Shown piece after piece: positions 43,090 through 51,413 of a DNA stretch of 64,000 bases (positions are counted from its first letter, which is position 1; every line of letters begins with the position of its first letter). The stretch is taken from positions 35,685 through 99,684 of the forward strand of contig JAJDAJ010000020.1 of assembly GCA_029261925.1 (NCBI GenBank). The letters run 5' to 3'. The position numbers and the translations under genes were made by a program. Origin of the DNA: Deltaproteobacteria bacterium. Its GTDB lineage: Bacteria; Myxococcota_A; UBA9160; SZUA-336. The notes under the pieces are model-generated. The model saw only the letters and a program-made list of their open reading frames with translations. It was not told the DNA's origin and made no database searches.

Positions 43090-43580
43090 CGCGGCTCACC
43101 CTGCTGCCCGTCCACGAACGCAGCGTGGACCTTCTCGCCGAACGCGCTCACCCAGGCTCCGGCGTCCCCCGGCTCGAAGGTGATCGCCTGCGTCGGACAG
43201 GCGTGGGCGCAGGCCGGATCGCCCGAGCAGAGGTCGCACTTGGTCGCGGTGTGCGCGCCGACGTCGAGAAACATCGTCCCGAACGGGCAGGCGATCACGC
43301 ACAGACCGCAGCCGACGCAGACCGGATCGAGCACGATCTTCGCGCCGGACTCCGGATCGATGTCGATGGCATTGACGGGGCAGGCCTGCATGCACCAGGC
43401 CTCGCTGCACTGGAAGCAGGTGTAGGGCGCGAAGCTCGCCTGCTCATCGAAGACGTGCACCCGGATCTGCGAGCGCGAGGGCTGGAACTGCCCCGTCTGG
43501 ACCCAGGAGCACGCCAGCTCGCACTGCTTGCAGCCCGTGCAGCGCTCCGGATGGATCTGCAGCACCGCGGCGCCGTCCAT
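43086..43580 (-). CDS. Four-cluster ferredoxin-like electron carrier (AorA-like)
   Basis: The 164-residue protein has sixteen cysteines in four tetrads: CTGCKQCELAC, CFQCSEAWCMQAC, CVGCGLCVIAC and CDLCSGDPACAHAC, enough for four [4Fe-4S] clusters as in the AorA subunit. ATG at 43580 is preceded on its strand by a strong GGAGGAAGG site. It overlaps the AOR start by four bases. AorA chains in Aromatoleum form filaments that act as electron conduits; a similar role here is inference. It is the first gene of the operon, and the tRNA gene lies 108 bp upstream. Confidence 0.9.
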   Translation of the reverse strand: MDGAAVLQIHPERCTGCKQCELACSWVQTGQFQPSRSQIRVHVFDEQASFAPYTCFQCSEAWCMQACPVNAIDIDPESGAKIVLDPVCVGCGLCVIACPFGTMFLDVGAHTATKCDLCSGDPACAHACPTQAITFEPGDAGAWVSAFGEKVHAAFVDGQQGEPR

Positions 43581-43688
43581 GACCTTCCTCCCCCTCCGCT
43601 CCGTGAGCCCAGGATACCGCGGCCCGGGGCGCGCTGCGCGTCGGCCGGGTTGCGACCCCCGCACAAGTTCCCGAGCCTGTCGCGATCC

Positions 43689-43765
43689 GTCCCCGTAGCT
43701 CAGATGGATAGAGCATTCGCCTCCTAAGCGAAGGGTCAAAGGTTCGAATCCTTTCGGGGACGCCA
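43689..43765 (+). tRNA. tRNA-Arg (anticodon CCU)
   Basis: The 77-base gene folds as a standard cloverleaf with acceptor stem GTCCCCG/CGGGGAC, D-arm GCTC...GAGC, anticodon stem TTCGC/GCGAA with loop CTCCTAA (anticodon CCT), a T-arm AAAGG-TTCGAAT-CCTTT and an encoded CCA end. It reads AGG codons. It is the only tRNA in this window and no integrase or att duplication is seen beside it. Confidence 0.97.
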
Positions 43766-43860
43766 GCAATCCCCTCTCCGAGCACCGGTTCGGATGCGTC
43801 GCCCTCTGCGAGCCAGGCGGCCAGGTGGCCAGGTGGCCAGGTGGCGGTGTTCACGTCGTG

Positions 43861-44322
43861 CTACAGGCTGTCCAGGCGGAAATCGCAGTCCCCGGCCGTC
43901 TGCTGGATCTCGATCAGGTTGCCCTCGGGATCCCTGCCGTAGATGGACTTCACGTGACCCAGGTCGATGGGTCGGCGCTGGCCGAACCTCATGCCCAGTC
44001 CCTCGAGGCGCTCGCACTCCTCCTCGATGGCGGTGACATCCACGCAGAAGTGCGTGTATCCCCGGTCGAAGGGCTGCAGGGGACGCGTGATCGACGGCTC
44101 CGGAGCGCTGAACTGGAAGAGCTCCATGTAGCAGCTCCCGGCGCGGAGCATCGCGCCGCGGGCCGCCGAGTGCGGCACGTCGACCAGGGTGTCGATGAGC
44201 TCGCTCTCGCTCCAGCGAAACGGCTCCCCGACGACCTCGAAGCCGAAGGCATCCCCGTAGAACTCGATCATCCGGTCCATGTCGCGGACGTGAACCGCCA
44301 CGTGGTGAATGCCCCTGATCAT
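43861..44322 (-). CDS. VOC-family (glyoxalase/dioxygenase) protein
   Basis: ATG at 44322, after a good GGGAGGAGA site, gives a 153-residue protein with the betaalphabeta-beta-beta VOC repeat pattern: IRGIHHVAVHVRDMDRMIEFYGDAFGFEVVGE, then YTHFCVDVTAIEEECERLEGLGM and the C-terminal VKSIYGRDPEGNLIEIQQT. The first His (GIHHVAV), a His in YTHFCVDV and the Glu of LIEIQQ are the metal-ligand positions. Such proteins are glyoxalases, epimerases or extradiol-type enzymes; a methylmalonyl-CoA-epimerase or catabolic dioxygenase role is possible. It begins the catabolic region. Confidence 0.87.
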   Translation of the reverse strand: MIRGIHHVAVHVRDMDRMIEFYGDAFGFEVVGEPFRWSESELIDTLVDVPHSAARGAMLRAGSCYMELFQFSAPEPSITRPLQPFDRGYTHFCVDVTAIEEECERLEGLGMRFGQRRPIDLGHVKSIYGRDPEGNLIEIQQTAGDCDFRLDSL

Positions 44323-44485
44323 CCGCTCTCCTCCCGGCAGCGCCGGACCTGCCGGGCGCATTCTCGGACGCGTGCCCCGCGCGTGACAAGCTGTCGCCCG
44401 GTCTGCAGGGGTGCCTCGCATCCGGATATCCTCCGGCCGCACCCGGCGCGCGGCGCCCCATCGCCCCACAACGAGCAGGTGACCC

Positions 44486-45043
44486 ATGAATCCGACGTCC
44501 GTCCGCATCCCGCCGCTCGCCCCCGAGGCCTTCACCGAGGAGCAGAGGGAGCTGGTCGGAGACTGGAGCAGCATGAACTTCACCCGGGTGATCGTGAATC
44601 ACCCGCCGCTGTTCCGCGTCCTGCTCCCGCTGATCGCGAAGCTGATCCCGGGCTCCACGCTGCCGCCTCGCGACCGCGAGATCCTGGTCCTCCGGACCCT
44701 GACGCTCTGCGACGAGGTCTACGAGCTGACCCACCACGTCGAGATCGCTCGCAGCGCGGGGATGACGGACGCCGAGATCGAGATGGCGAGGAGCGGAGCC
44801 GCGGGCCTCGCCCCCTTCGATCGCAGCCTGGTCCGGGCGGCCGAGGAGCTGGCCCGTGATCGTCGCGTGAGCGACGCGACCTGGGGCGATCTGGCGGAGC
44901 GCTACTCGGCCGTCGAGCTGATGGAGGTCGTCGCCCTCGTGGGCGGCTACATGCTGATGGCCATGATCACGAAGAGCTACGGAGTGCCCCTCGAGGATCC
45001 GGAGATCTTCGACAGCTTCGTGCAGCAGCGGGAGTACACCTGA
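44486..45043 (+). CDS. Carboxymuconolactone decarboxylase-family protein
   Basis: The 185-residue protein has a CMD fold: PRDREILVLRTLTLCDEVYELTHHVEIARSAGMTDAEIEMAR, followed by AVELMEVVALVGGYMLMAMITKSYGVPLED. The motif region has a single Cys (TLCDEVYE) and no CxxC, so it belongs to the decarboxylase or peroxidase-like branch without a redox pair. Similar proteins are often encoded with Rieske and SDR genes in degradation clusters. A TATCCT -10-like hexamer lies about 60 bases upstream. The gene is convergent with the Rieske oxygenase at 45068. Confidence 0.85.
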   Translation: MNPTSVRIPPLAPEAFTEEQRELVGDWSSMNFTRVIVNHPPLFRVLLPLIAKLIPGSTLPPRDREILVLRTLTLCDEVYELTHHVEIARSAGMTDAEIEMARSGAAGLAPFDRSLVRAAEELARDRRVSDATWGDLAERYSAVELMEVVALVGGYMLMAMITKSYGVPLEDPEIFDSFVQQREYT

Positions 45044-45067
45044 GCGGTCGCGCCCTCCGGGCCTGCT

Positions 45068-46324
45068 TCACGACCTCTCGGCCTGGCCGACCGCCCCGGA
45101 CTGCTCGCGCTCGTAGGCCGCGACCCTGGCCGAGACGACCTCGTACTGATGCCGCAGGGCGAGCTCGTGGTCGTGGTAGTTGAACGCCTCGATGCGACCG
45201 GCATCGAGCCCACGCTGGATGCTCTCCAGGGTACTCAGGTCCTCCATGACGACGTCGCGGAACTCGACCATGGTGTTCTCCTGGCCGAACCGCTCCGCGG
45301 CGTTCCCCGCCCTCCGGACGAACACGCGCTGCTGGTAGAGGCTGCGGCTGGGCCCGAGGGGCCAGACCTGATGAGCCGTGTACATGCCGGCAGATACGGT
45401 GAACGAGAGTGTCGGGAAGAACGTGACCAGATCCACCGACCAGTGCTGCGAGCGCGTCGGGTTCAGCCCCCTGGGCATCTCGTACTCCGTCGTCTCCTGG
45501 ACCACGTTCTGGGCGGCCGCCGCGTTCGTGTACGCCAGCTTCTGCACCGGATTCGGCTCGGCCGAGACGCTGTAGTGGGAGTTGGTCCGGTGAGGTCCCT
45601 TGATCTCGACATCCAGCAGCCGACCGAAGGGATTGCCCGACGCCATCATGGTCGGGGCGGCCGAGGTCGGGTGCAGGACGGGGATGTGGTAGACCTCGGC
45701 GGGAGAGTCCATCACGAGCTTCCAGTTGGCGTTGATCTCGGTCTGCCACTGATAGCTCTGCGTGCAGGCGCTCCAGGGATAGCCGACCAGGTCGCGCCCC
45801 TGCTCCCCGAGGTACTCCTCGAGGCTCTGCTCCGGCTCGTCCAGCGGCGAGACGAAGATGAAGCCTTCCCAGATCCCGGTCGGCACGCGCTTGAGGCCGA
45901 GCCGGGACCGGTCCAGGTCGAAGAAGCCCGCCTCGTCCCGGATCGCGGCGATCTTGCCCTCGAGATCGTAGCTCCAGCCGTGAAACCGGCACACGAACGC
46001 GCGTGTCTTGCCGCAGTCGCGATGCTCGACGGCGTTGCCCCGGTGCGAGCAGACGTTGTGGAAGCCGTTGATGGCCCCGTTCCGGTCGCGACAGATCAGG
46101 ATCGAGTGCCCGAAGGTGGGGAGCTCGTACACGAAGAACTGTCCAGGATCGGGGATCTGATCGACCCGGCCGATCATGAACCAGCTGCGCTTGAAGATCG
46201 CCTCGATCTCCTTCTCGTAGAAGGCAGCATCGTGGTAGATCCGCGCCGGAACCGGCCCGGTCCCGATCCCGGGATACTTCCGCGTGAGGCCGATCGGCGG
46301 AACCGGGACCCTGGCCTGCTCCAC
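45068..46324 (-). CDS. Rieske aromatic-ring-type oxygenase, alpha subunit
   Basis: The 418-residue protein has the Rieske site CSHRGNAVEHRDCGKTRAFVCRFHGWSYD, i.e. C-x-H...C-x-x-H, in its N-terminal third. The catalytic domain carries the facial triad region ELVMDSPAEVYHIPVLHPTSA, with the EVYHIPVLH block giving the two His and a downstream Asp. GTG at 46324, with a GGAGG site, is the only good start. It lacks a neighbouring beta subunit, ferredoxin or reductase, so it is probably of the homo-oligomeric type (like KshA or carnitine/betaine oxygenases) and draws electrons from a reductase elsewhere. The likely substrate is a steroid, terpenoid or aromatic. Confidence 0.9.
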   Translation of the reverse strand: MEQARVPVPPIGLTRKYPGIGTGPVPARIYHDAAFYEKEIEAIFKRSWFMIGRVDQIPDPGQFFVYELPTFGHSILICRDRNGAINGFHNVCSHRGNAVEHRDCGKTRAFVCRFHGWSYDLEGKIAAIRDEAGFFDLDRSRLGLKRVPTGIWEGFIFVSPLDEPEQSLEEYLGEQGRDLVGYPWSACTQSYQWQTEINANWKLVMDSPAEVYHIPVLHPTSAAPTMMASGNPFGRLLDVEIKGPHRTNSHYSVSAEPNPVQKLAYTNAAAAQNVVQETTEYEMPRGLNPTRSQHWSVDLVTFFPTLSFTVSAGMYTAHQVWPLGPSRSLYQQRVFVRRAGNAAERFGQENTMVEFRDVVMEDLSTLESIQRGLDAGRIEAFNYHDHELALRHQYEVVSARVAAYEREQSGAVGQAERS

Positions 46325-46404
46325 GCTGCTCCCTCCTCGGCGATCCGCCCGCCCGCTCAGGCTACGGGATCGTCGCGCGCGGGCGCAAACCTGCGTGGCC
46401 CCGT

Positions 46405-46779
46405 CTACCTCTGTGGACCCGTGTCCGGGATCTGCCGCAGGTAGCGGATGCGGCCGACGGGAAAGCCGTTGCGCACCTCGGGCCCGTCGTACCACTCGAC
46501 GGCCGGCGCGATCTCGGCCAGGGAGAGCATCAGCCCGAGCAGCCGCTGGCCCTCGGGCGGGAGGGCCTCGAGCTCGAAGCGTCGCAGGTACTCCAGCGCC
46601 TTCTCGCCCAGCGGGAGCATGGCGTCGTAGAACTCCCGGATCTCCTCGATCGTGCTGCCCTGGCGCTTCGCGACCCGCGCGACCGCATCGGCCCGCAGCC
46701 ACGCGGACAGGAAACGCTCCAGGTCCTCGAATCCGTCCGGCAGCGCTGCGCCGTCCTTCACGCCGACCTCTCGCGGCAC
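46405..46779 (-). CDS. Hypothetical protein
   Basis: A 124-residue soluble helical protein starting at GTG 46779 (another GTG is at 46761). It contains FEDLERFLSAWLRADAVARVAKRQGSTIEEIREFYDAMLPLGEKALEYLRRFELEALPPEGQRLLGLMLSLAEIAPAVEWY and ends IRYLRQIPDTGPQR. I recognise no family. Helices and size are like small partner proteins found next to Rieske oxygenases, which it precedes by 81 bp on the same strand; a shared function is only a guess. Confidence 0.6.
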   Translation of the reverse strand: MPREVGVKDGAALPDGFEDLERFLSAWLRADAVARVAKRQGSTIEEIREFYDAMLPLGEKALEYLRRFELEALPPEGQRLLGLMLSLAEIAPAVEWYDGPEVRNGFPVGRIRYLRQIPDTGPQR

Positions 46780-46904
46780 GGCGGGGTCAGCCCGTCACGG
46801 GTGATCTGCTCGAGCATGCTCCCCACGCAGCTCCGGCCGGCTCCAATCGAGGCGTGCATCCGGATACCCTACACCGCGGGACGGGAAGTGAGGGAGGTGC
46901 CTCC

Positions 46905-48989
46905 ATGAGCGGGCGATGCAACCCGGCGACCGGGGTGGTCCTGCTGGGCGTGATCGCGCTGTCGGGCCTCGCGGCCTGCGAGCGACAGCCCGACCCGTCC
47001 GCGGACGGGGGCCTGCTCGGGTCTCCCGGGGACTGGCCGTCCTTCGGACGCACGGCGGGCGAGCAGCACTACAGCCCGCTCGACCAGATCGATCGCGACA
47101 CGGTCGAGCGGCTGTCCGTCGCCTGGTATCACGATCTCGCCCCCGGCAACACGGTCACGGCCCCCGTGGCCGCAGGCGGCAAGCTCTTCGTGACGACCGG
47201 ACACTCCCGCGTCCGCGCGTTCGAGGCCGCGACGGGCGAGCTGCTCTGGGAGCACGACTCGGGAACGCGTGAACGAGCGGGCTTCATCCTGCGCTTCGGC
47301 TACGGACCCAAGGGTCTCGCCTACTGGAACGACCGGGTCTTCATCGCCACCCACGACGGGCACGTCGTCGCGCTCGATGCCGACAGCGGCGAGCCCCTCT
47401 GGGAGCAGACGACGACCGAGCCAAAGGACGGCCGCTACGTGAACGGCCCCCCGCGCGTCTTCGACGGCAAGGTCCTGATCGGACACGGCGGCGCCGACTC
47501 GGGGCCCGTGCGGGGCTACCTCGACGCCTTCGACGCCCTGACCGGCGACCGGCTCTGGCGCTTCTACACCGTGCCCGGGAATCCCGCGGACGGCTTCGAG
47601 AGCGAGGCCATGGAGAAAGCGGCCGCCACCTGGAGCGGTGAGTGGTGGCGCCTGGGGGGCGGCGGAACCGTCTGGAACGCCATCAGCTACGACCCCGAGC
47701 TCGACTATCTCTTCCTCGGGACCGGCAACGGCTACCCCTACAATCACCTGCTGCGCAGCGCGGGCGAGGGGGACAACCTCTTCCTCTGCGCGATCGTCGC
47801 GGTCGAGGCCGACACGGGCGCCTACGTCTGGCATTACCAGACGAATCCCGCCGAGCAGACGGACTACAACGCGGCGATGGACATGACGCTCGCGACCCTC
47901 GTGATCGAGGGTCGCCAGCGCCGCGTGCTGATGCAGGCGCCCAAGAACGGCTTCTTCTACGTGATCGACCGGGTCAGCGGCGAGCTCATCTCGGCCGAGC
48001 CGCACGCGCGCGTCACATGGGCGACCCACGTCGATCCGGAGACCGGACGTCCCGTGGAGGCGCCCGGCTACCGCTACCACGGGCGCGGTCTGTTCGAGCT
48101 GTGGCCGAGCGTGACCGGCGCACACTCCTGGCTGCCCCAGTCGTTCAGCCCGCGCACGGGGCTCGTGTACATCCCCGCGATCGAGCGCGCGTCGACGATC
48201 GGCGACGAGGGTCTGGATCTGTCGAGCCCCGACGCAGGTGCCGGCGTCGTCGGGGACTTCAACCTGGAGATCGAGGGTGCGCGCCGCAGCTTCCTGCGGG
48301 CCTGGGACCCGGTCCGGCAGACGGAGCGCTGGAGCGTCGAGCTGCCGGGAGACTGGCCCGCCGGCACGATGGCGACGGCGGGCGACCTGGTCTTTCAGGG
48401 TCGGCTCGACGGGAAGTTCGTCGCCTACGACGCCAGCAGCGGCGAGGCGGTGTGGACCCACGACGTCGGCGTTCCGATCATCGCACCGCCGATCAGCTTC
48501 GCCGTCGACGGCACGCAGTACGTCACCGTGCTCACCGGCGCCGGCGCGTCCGGGAGCGGGCTGTTCGCCCCGGCCTCGGACGGCTACCGCGTGGACTACC
48601 GGATGCCGCGCAGGGTGCTGACGTTCGCGCTGGATGGCGCAGCGACGCTGCCGGCCAGCCCGCCGCCGCCGCCGATGGTCGCGCCCGACGATCCCGGCTA
48701 CGTGCCCGACGCGGCACTGGAGGCGCAGGGCGCCCAGCAGTTCGCCGTGGCGGCGTGCTTCGTCTGCCACGGCCAGAATGCCGCCAATAGCGGTGCAGCA
48801 CCCGACCTGCGGCTGTCGCCGTACCCGACCGACCGCGATGCGTTCCATGCGGTCGTGCGGGAGGGCGCGCTGCTGAGCCGGGGCATGCCGAGATTCGACG
48901 AGCTCTCGATCGAGCAGACCGAGGCGATCCGCCAGTACGTGCGGGCCCGGGCCCGGGAGCTGGGCGCGGACGGCGCGAGCGCACGCTGA
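46905..48989 (+). CDS. PQQ-dependent dehydrogenase with C-terminal cytochrome c (quinohemoprotein), lipoprotein
   Basis: The 694-residue protein has a lipoprotein signal (VVLLGVIALSGLAAC lipobox) and then an eight-bladed PQQ propeller with the repeated W-motifs and TGELLWEHD, GKLFVTTG, FIATHDGHVVALDADSGEPLWE-type blades. The active-site region WNAISYDPELDYLFLGTGNGYP is that of quinoprotein alcohol dehydrogenases. From about residue 595 a cytochrome c domain carries CFVCH and the distal Met in GMPRFDELS. The adjacent cysteine pair of methanol dehydrogenase is not obvious. It would oxidise an alcohol or aldehyde in the periplasm, passing electrons through its own heme. ATG at 46905 follows a GGGAGG site. 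Confidence 0.9.
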   Translation: MSGRCNPATGVVLLGVIALSGLAACERQPDPSADGGLLGSPGDWPSFGRTAGEQHYSPLDQIDRDTVERLSVAWYHDLAPGNTVTAPVAAGGKLFVTTGHSRVRAFEAATGELLWEHDSGTRERAGFILRFGYGPKGLAYWNDRVFIATHDGHVVALDADSGEPLWEQTTTEPKDGRYVNGPPRVFDGKVLIGHGGADSGPVRGYLDAFDALTGDRLWRFYTVPGNPADGFESEAMEKAAATWSGEWWRLGGGGTVWNAISYDPELDYLFLGTGNGYPYNHLLRSAGEGDNLFLCAIVAVEADTGAYVWHYQTNPAEQTDYNAAMDMTLATLVIEGRQRRVLMQAPKNGFFYVIDRVSGELISAEPHARVTWATHVDPETGRPVEAPGYRYHGRGLFELWPSVTGAHSWLPQSFSPRTGLVYIPAIERASTIGDEGLDLSSPDAGAGVVGDFNLEIEGARRSFLRAWDPVRQTERWSVELPGDWPAGTMATAGDLVFQGRLDGKFVAYDASSGEAVWTHDVGVPIIAPPISFAVDGTQYVTVLTGAGASGSGLFAPASDGYRVDYRMPRRVLTFALDGAATLPASPPPPPMVAPDDPGYVPDAALEAQGAQQFAVAACFVCHGQNAANSGAAPDLRLSPYPTDRDAFHAVVREGALLSRGMPRFDELSIEQTEAIRQYVRARARELGADGASAR

Positions 48990-49081
48990 GGTCCCGATCG
49001 ACGCGGAGCTCGCTCCGCGTCCGCCGCTCGAGGCGAGCGCCGGGGCCCTGCTCCACGGCACATCCGGTACCCGGCAGCGGG

Positions 49082-49087
49082 TATGAT
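49082..49087 (+). promoter_or_regulatory. Candidate -10 element (TATGAT)
   Basis: TATGAT is one base from consensus, 27 bases before the P450 ATG at 49115, whose AGGAGG ribosome site is at 49101-49106. No -35 is clear. Confidence 0.4.
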
Positions 49088-49114
49088 CGCGTTGCGCGCG
49101 AGGAGGAGCCGGGC

Positions 49115-50338
49115 ATGCAGACGCTGGATGATCTCGACATCCCCTACCTCCGCATGGAGGATCCGGAAGTCGCGGCGGATCCCGTCCCGCACCTGAACGC
49201 CGCGCGGCAGCTGCATCCGTGGCTGGCGAGATGTGCCTTCGGCCACGTCGTGCTGTCGCACGAAGCCATCTGGGACCTGCTCCGGATGGACGGCAAGCTC
49301 GAGCCGAGCTTCGACGACGTGGTCGAGCTGATGGGCGCGGCGGACACGGAGTGGGGCCGCTTCCAGCACTCCCACATCCTCAACCTCTCCGGCGAGGCAC
49401 ACAAGCGGTTCAGGGGCCTGGTCGGACCCATGTTCACCACGGACGAGGCGGATCGAAACCGCCCGCTGATGCGCGAGAGGATGAACCGGCTGCTCGACGA
49501 GTGGGCCCCGAAGGGCGCCTTCGACTTCGAGGAGTTCGTGTCCTACTTCCCGATCAGCGTGATCAGCTCCATGATCGGGGCCCCGCTGACGGAGATCGGC
49601 CGGCTGCGGGGCTCGCTCGAGGCCCTCGGCCTCGCACTGGGCATGAATCGCGACTTCATGCCCGAGGTCGAGAAGGGCTTCCTGGTCATGGACGATTTCG
49701 TCCAGCAGCTCGTCGCCGAGCGGCGCGCCGGAGAGCGCCCGGGCACCGAGCAGGACCTGCTCGACCTGCTCCTCGCGGCGACGCGAGACGACGGACTGAC
49801 CGACCGCGAGATCTACGACCTGCTGATCTTCCTGTTCGTGGCGGGATACGACACCTCCAAGAACGTCATGACGTTCGTCATGAGGGCACTGCTCGATCAC
49901 CCCGACGACTACGCGCGCTGCGCCCGGGACCGGGACTTCTGCGGCGAGGTCCTCGAGGAGACGCTGCGACTCAACAACCCCTCGACGATCACCCGGCGGG
50001 TGGGTCGGGACATCGTCTACCGCGACGTGCTGCTGCCCGAGGGCACCCTGCTCTTCTTCCCCGCGACCGTGTCGGGCCGCGATCCCGGTGCGTTCGAGCA
50101 CGCCGACGAGTTCCGGCCCGGGCTGGAGCGCAGCAACCGCCACCTGGCGTTCGGACGCGGCATGCACATCTGTCTCGGCCAGTTCGTGGCGCGCGCCCAG
50201 ATCGAGGAGGGCCTGCACCTGATCGCCCAGCGCATCCGGAACCCGCGCCTGGTGGGCCCCGTCGGTCACCGCCCCTTCTTCGGCGTCTGGGGTCTGCGGG
50301 GACTGCCCATCGAGTTCGACCCGGCTCCGCCGGCCTGA
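49115..50338 (+). CDS. Cytochrome P450
   Basis: The 407-residue soluble class I P450 has the I-helix oxygen motif AGYDTSKN, the K-helix ExxR in EETLRLN, the PERF-like region EFRPGLERS and the heme-ligand loop FGRGMHICLG with the conserved Cys. Start is ATG 49115 after a good ribosome site. It has no membrane anchor, as in bacterial P450cam types, and needs ferredoxin and reductase partners that are not adjacent. Its neighbourhood of Rieske, PhyH and SDR genes suggests terpene, steroid or alkyl-chain hydroxylation. Confidence 0.95.
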   Translation: MQTLDDLDIPYLRMEDPEVAADPVPHLNAARQLHPWLARCAFGHVVLSHEAIWDLLRMDGKLEPSFDDVVELMGAADTEWGRFQHSHILNLSGEAHKRFRGLVGPMFTTDEADRNRPLMRERMNRLLDEWAPKGAFDFEEFVSYFPISVISSMIGAPLTEIGRLRGSLEALGLALGMNRDFMPEVEKGFLVMDDFVQQLVAERRAGERPGTEQDLLDLLLAATRDDGLTDREIYDLLIFLFVAGYDTSKNVMTFVMRALLDHPDDYARCARDRDFCGEVLEETLRLNNPSTITRRVGRDIVYRDVLLPEGTLLFFPATVSGRDPGAFEHADEFRPGLERSNRHLAFGRGMHICLGQFVARAQIEEGLHLIAQRIRNPRLVGPVGHRPFFGVWGLRGLPIEFDPAPPA

Positions 50339-50350
50339 GACGGGAGGGCG

Positions 50351-51289
50351 TCAGCCCTCCGCCGCGGGCCGGTACGGCTTGACGTCCCAGTGCGTCGGAT
50401 CGAACGCGCCGGGATCGAGGACCGAGCCCGGGGCGCCGGCCATCACCTCGGCCCAGCGCCGCGCGACGGTCTCCAGCGCGAGGCCGGGATCGGAGAAGCC
50501 GGGCGTCTGGGCGAGGAGGATGCGGCGCACCCCTCCGCCGACCGCCTCGATGCACTCGCCCGAGACCGGACAGCTCTCGTGGGCGAGAAAGGCGACGACC
50601 GGCGACACCAGCTCGGCCGGCAGGTTCTCCAGGGCATGCCGGTACATCGGAGAGGTCTCCTGCTGCTGCGCGGCCACCATGCGCGTGAACGCGCCCGGAT
50701 TGACCGAGTTCGCCCGGATCCCGAGAGCCGCCCCCTCGGCGGCCAGGGATCGCGTCAGCGAGAAGAGGCCGCCCTTGCTGGCGCCGTACGCGGCCAGCCA
50801 CGCGACGCCCGCGAGGGCGCCGGAGGTGACGTTCACGATGCGCCCGTAGCCGTTCGAGCGCATGCGGGGCCACGCGGCGCGACACGTCCAGATCGGACCC
50901 ATGAGATTGATGTCGATGTGCCGCCTGAAGTCACGCGAGCTCATCTCGTCGAACGGGGCGGCGACCGAGATCGCCGCGTTGTTGACGAGGATGTCGACGC
51001 TTCCGAACGCGTCGAGGGCCGCCTCGACGATCGCCGCGGCGCCCTCCTCGCTCGCCACCGAGTGGCTGTCCGCGATGGCCTGACCTCCGAGGGCGCGGAT
51101 CTCCTCGGCAACGGACTCGGCCGACGCCACGCCGGAATAGCCCGGGGTCTCCGGGTCGTGGCCGATGTCGTTGACCACGACACGGGCCCCGCGCTCGGCC
51201 AGCAGGAGCGCATGCGCGCGGCCGAGGCTCGGCTTGCCGCCGGCCCCCGTCACGATGGCCGTGCGTCCGTCGAAGCGCAGCTCGCTCAA
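50351..51289 (-). CDS. SDR-family dehydrogenase, (3R)-hydroxyacyl-CoA dehydrogenase-like
   Basis: TTG at 51289, six bases after a GGAGGTG site, gives 312 residues. The cofactor loop is TGAGGKPSLGRAHALLLAERGARVVVNDIG, with the VVVNDIG strand ending in Asp, which marks NAD. The longer loop before it, VVVNDIGHDPETPGYSGVASAESVAEEI, is shared with HSD17B4/peroxisomal MFE2-type hydroxyacyl-CoA dehydrogenases. NNAA, Ser (VNVTSG) and YGASKGG complete the active site. The C-terminal 70 residues, including CPVSGECIEAVGGGV and a Trp-rich tail, are an addition seen in some members. It converges on the P450 gene, and its role would be beta-oxidation of a ring or side chain. Confidence 0.87.
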   Translation of the reverse strand: MSELRFDGRTAIVTGAGGKPSLGRAHALLLAERGARVVVNDIGHDPETPGYSGVASAESVAEEIRALGGQAIADSHSVASEEGAAAIVEAALDAFGSVDILVNNAAISVAAPFDEMSSRDFRRHIDINLMGPIWTCRAAWPRMRSNGYGRIVNVTSGALAGVAWLAAYGASKGGLFSLTRSLAAEGAALGIRANSVNPGAFTRMVAAQQQETSPMYRHALENLPAELVSPVVAFLAHESCPVSGECIEAVGGGVRRILLAQTPGFSDPGLALETVARRWAEVMAGAPGSVLDPGAFDPTHWDVKPYRPAAEG

Positions 51290-51413
51290 CAGGCACCTCC
51301 CCGCACGTCGTCCAGCCCGTCCACGGCGAGGGGGCCCTCGATGATTCTGCGTTCCTGGGCCATCCCGTCTCCTGGGTGCCGGCTCGCGATCGACGCAGCT
51401 CGACGGCCGGCGC

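Noticed and set aside
43680..43770. tRNA-Arg as an integration site for an island
   Set aside because: No integrase, direct repeat of the tRNA 3' end or phage-like gene was seen on either side.
44486..45043. Another AhpD-type peroxidase or selenoprotein
   Set aside because: Only one Cys is near the active site and no interrupted frame is present; it is a plain CMD-family protein.
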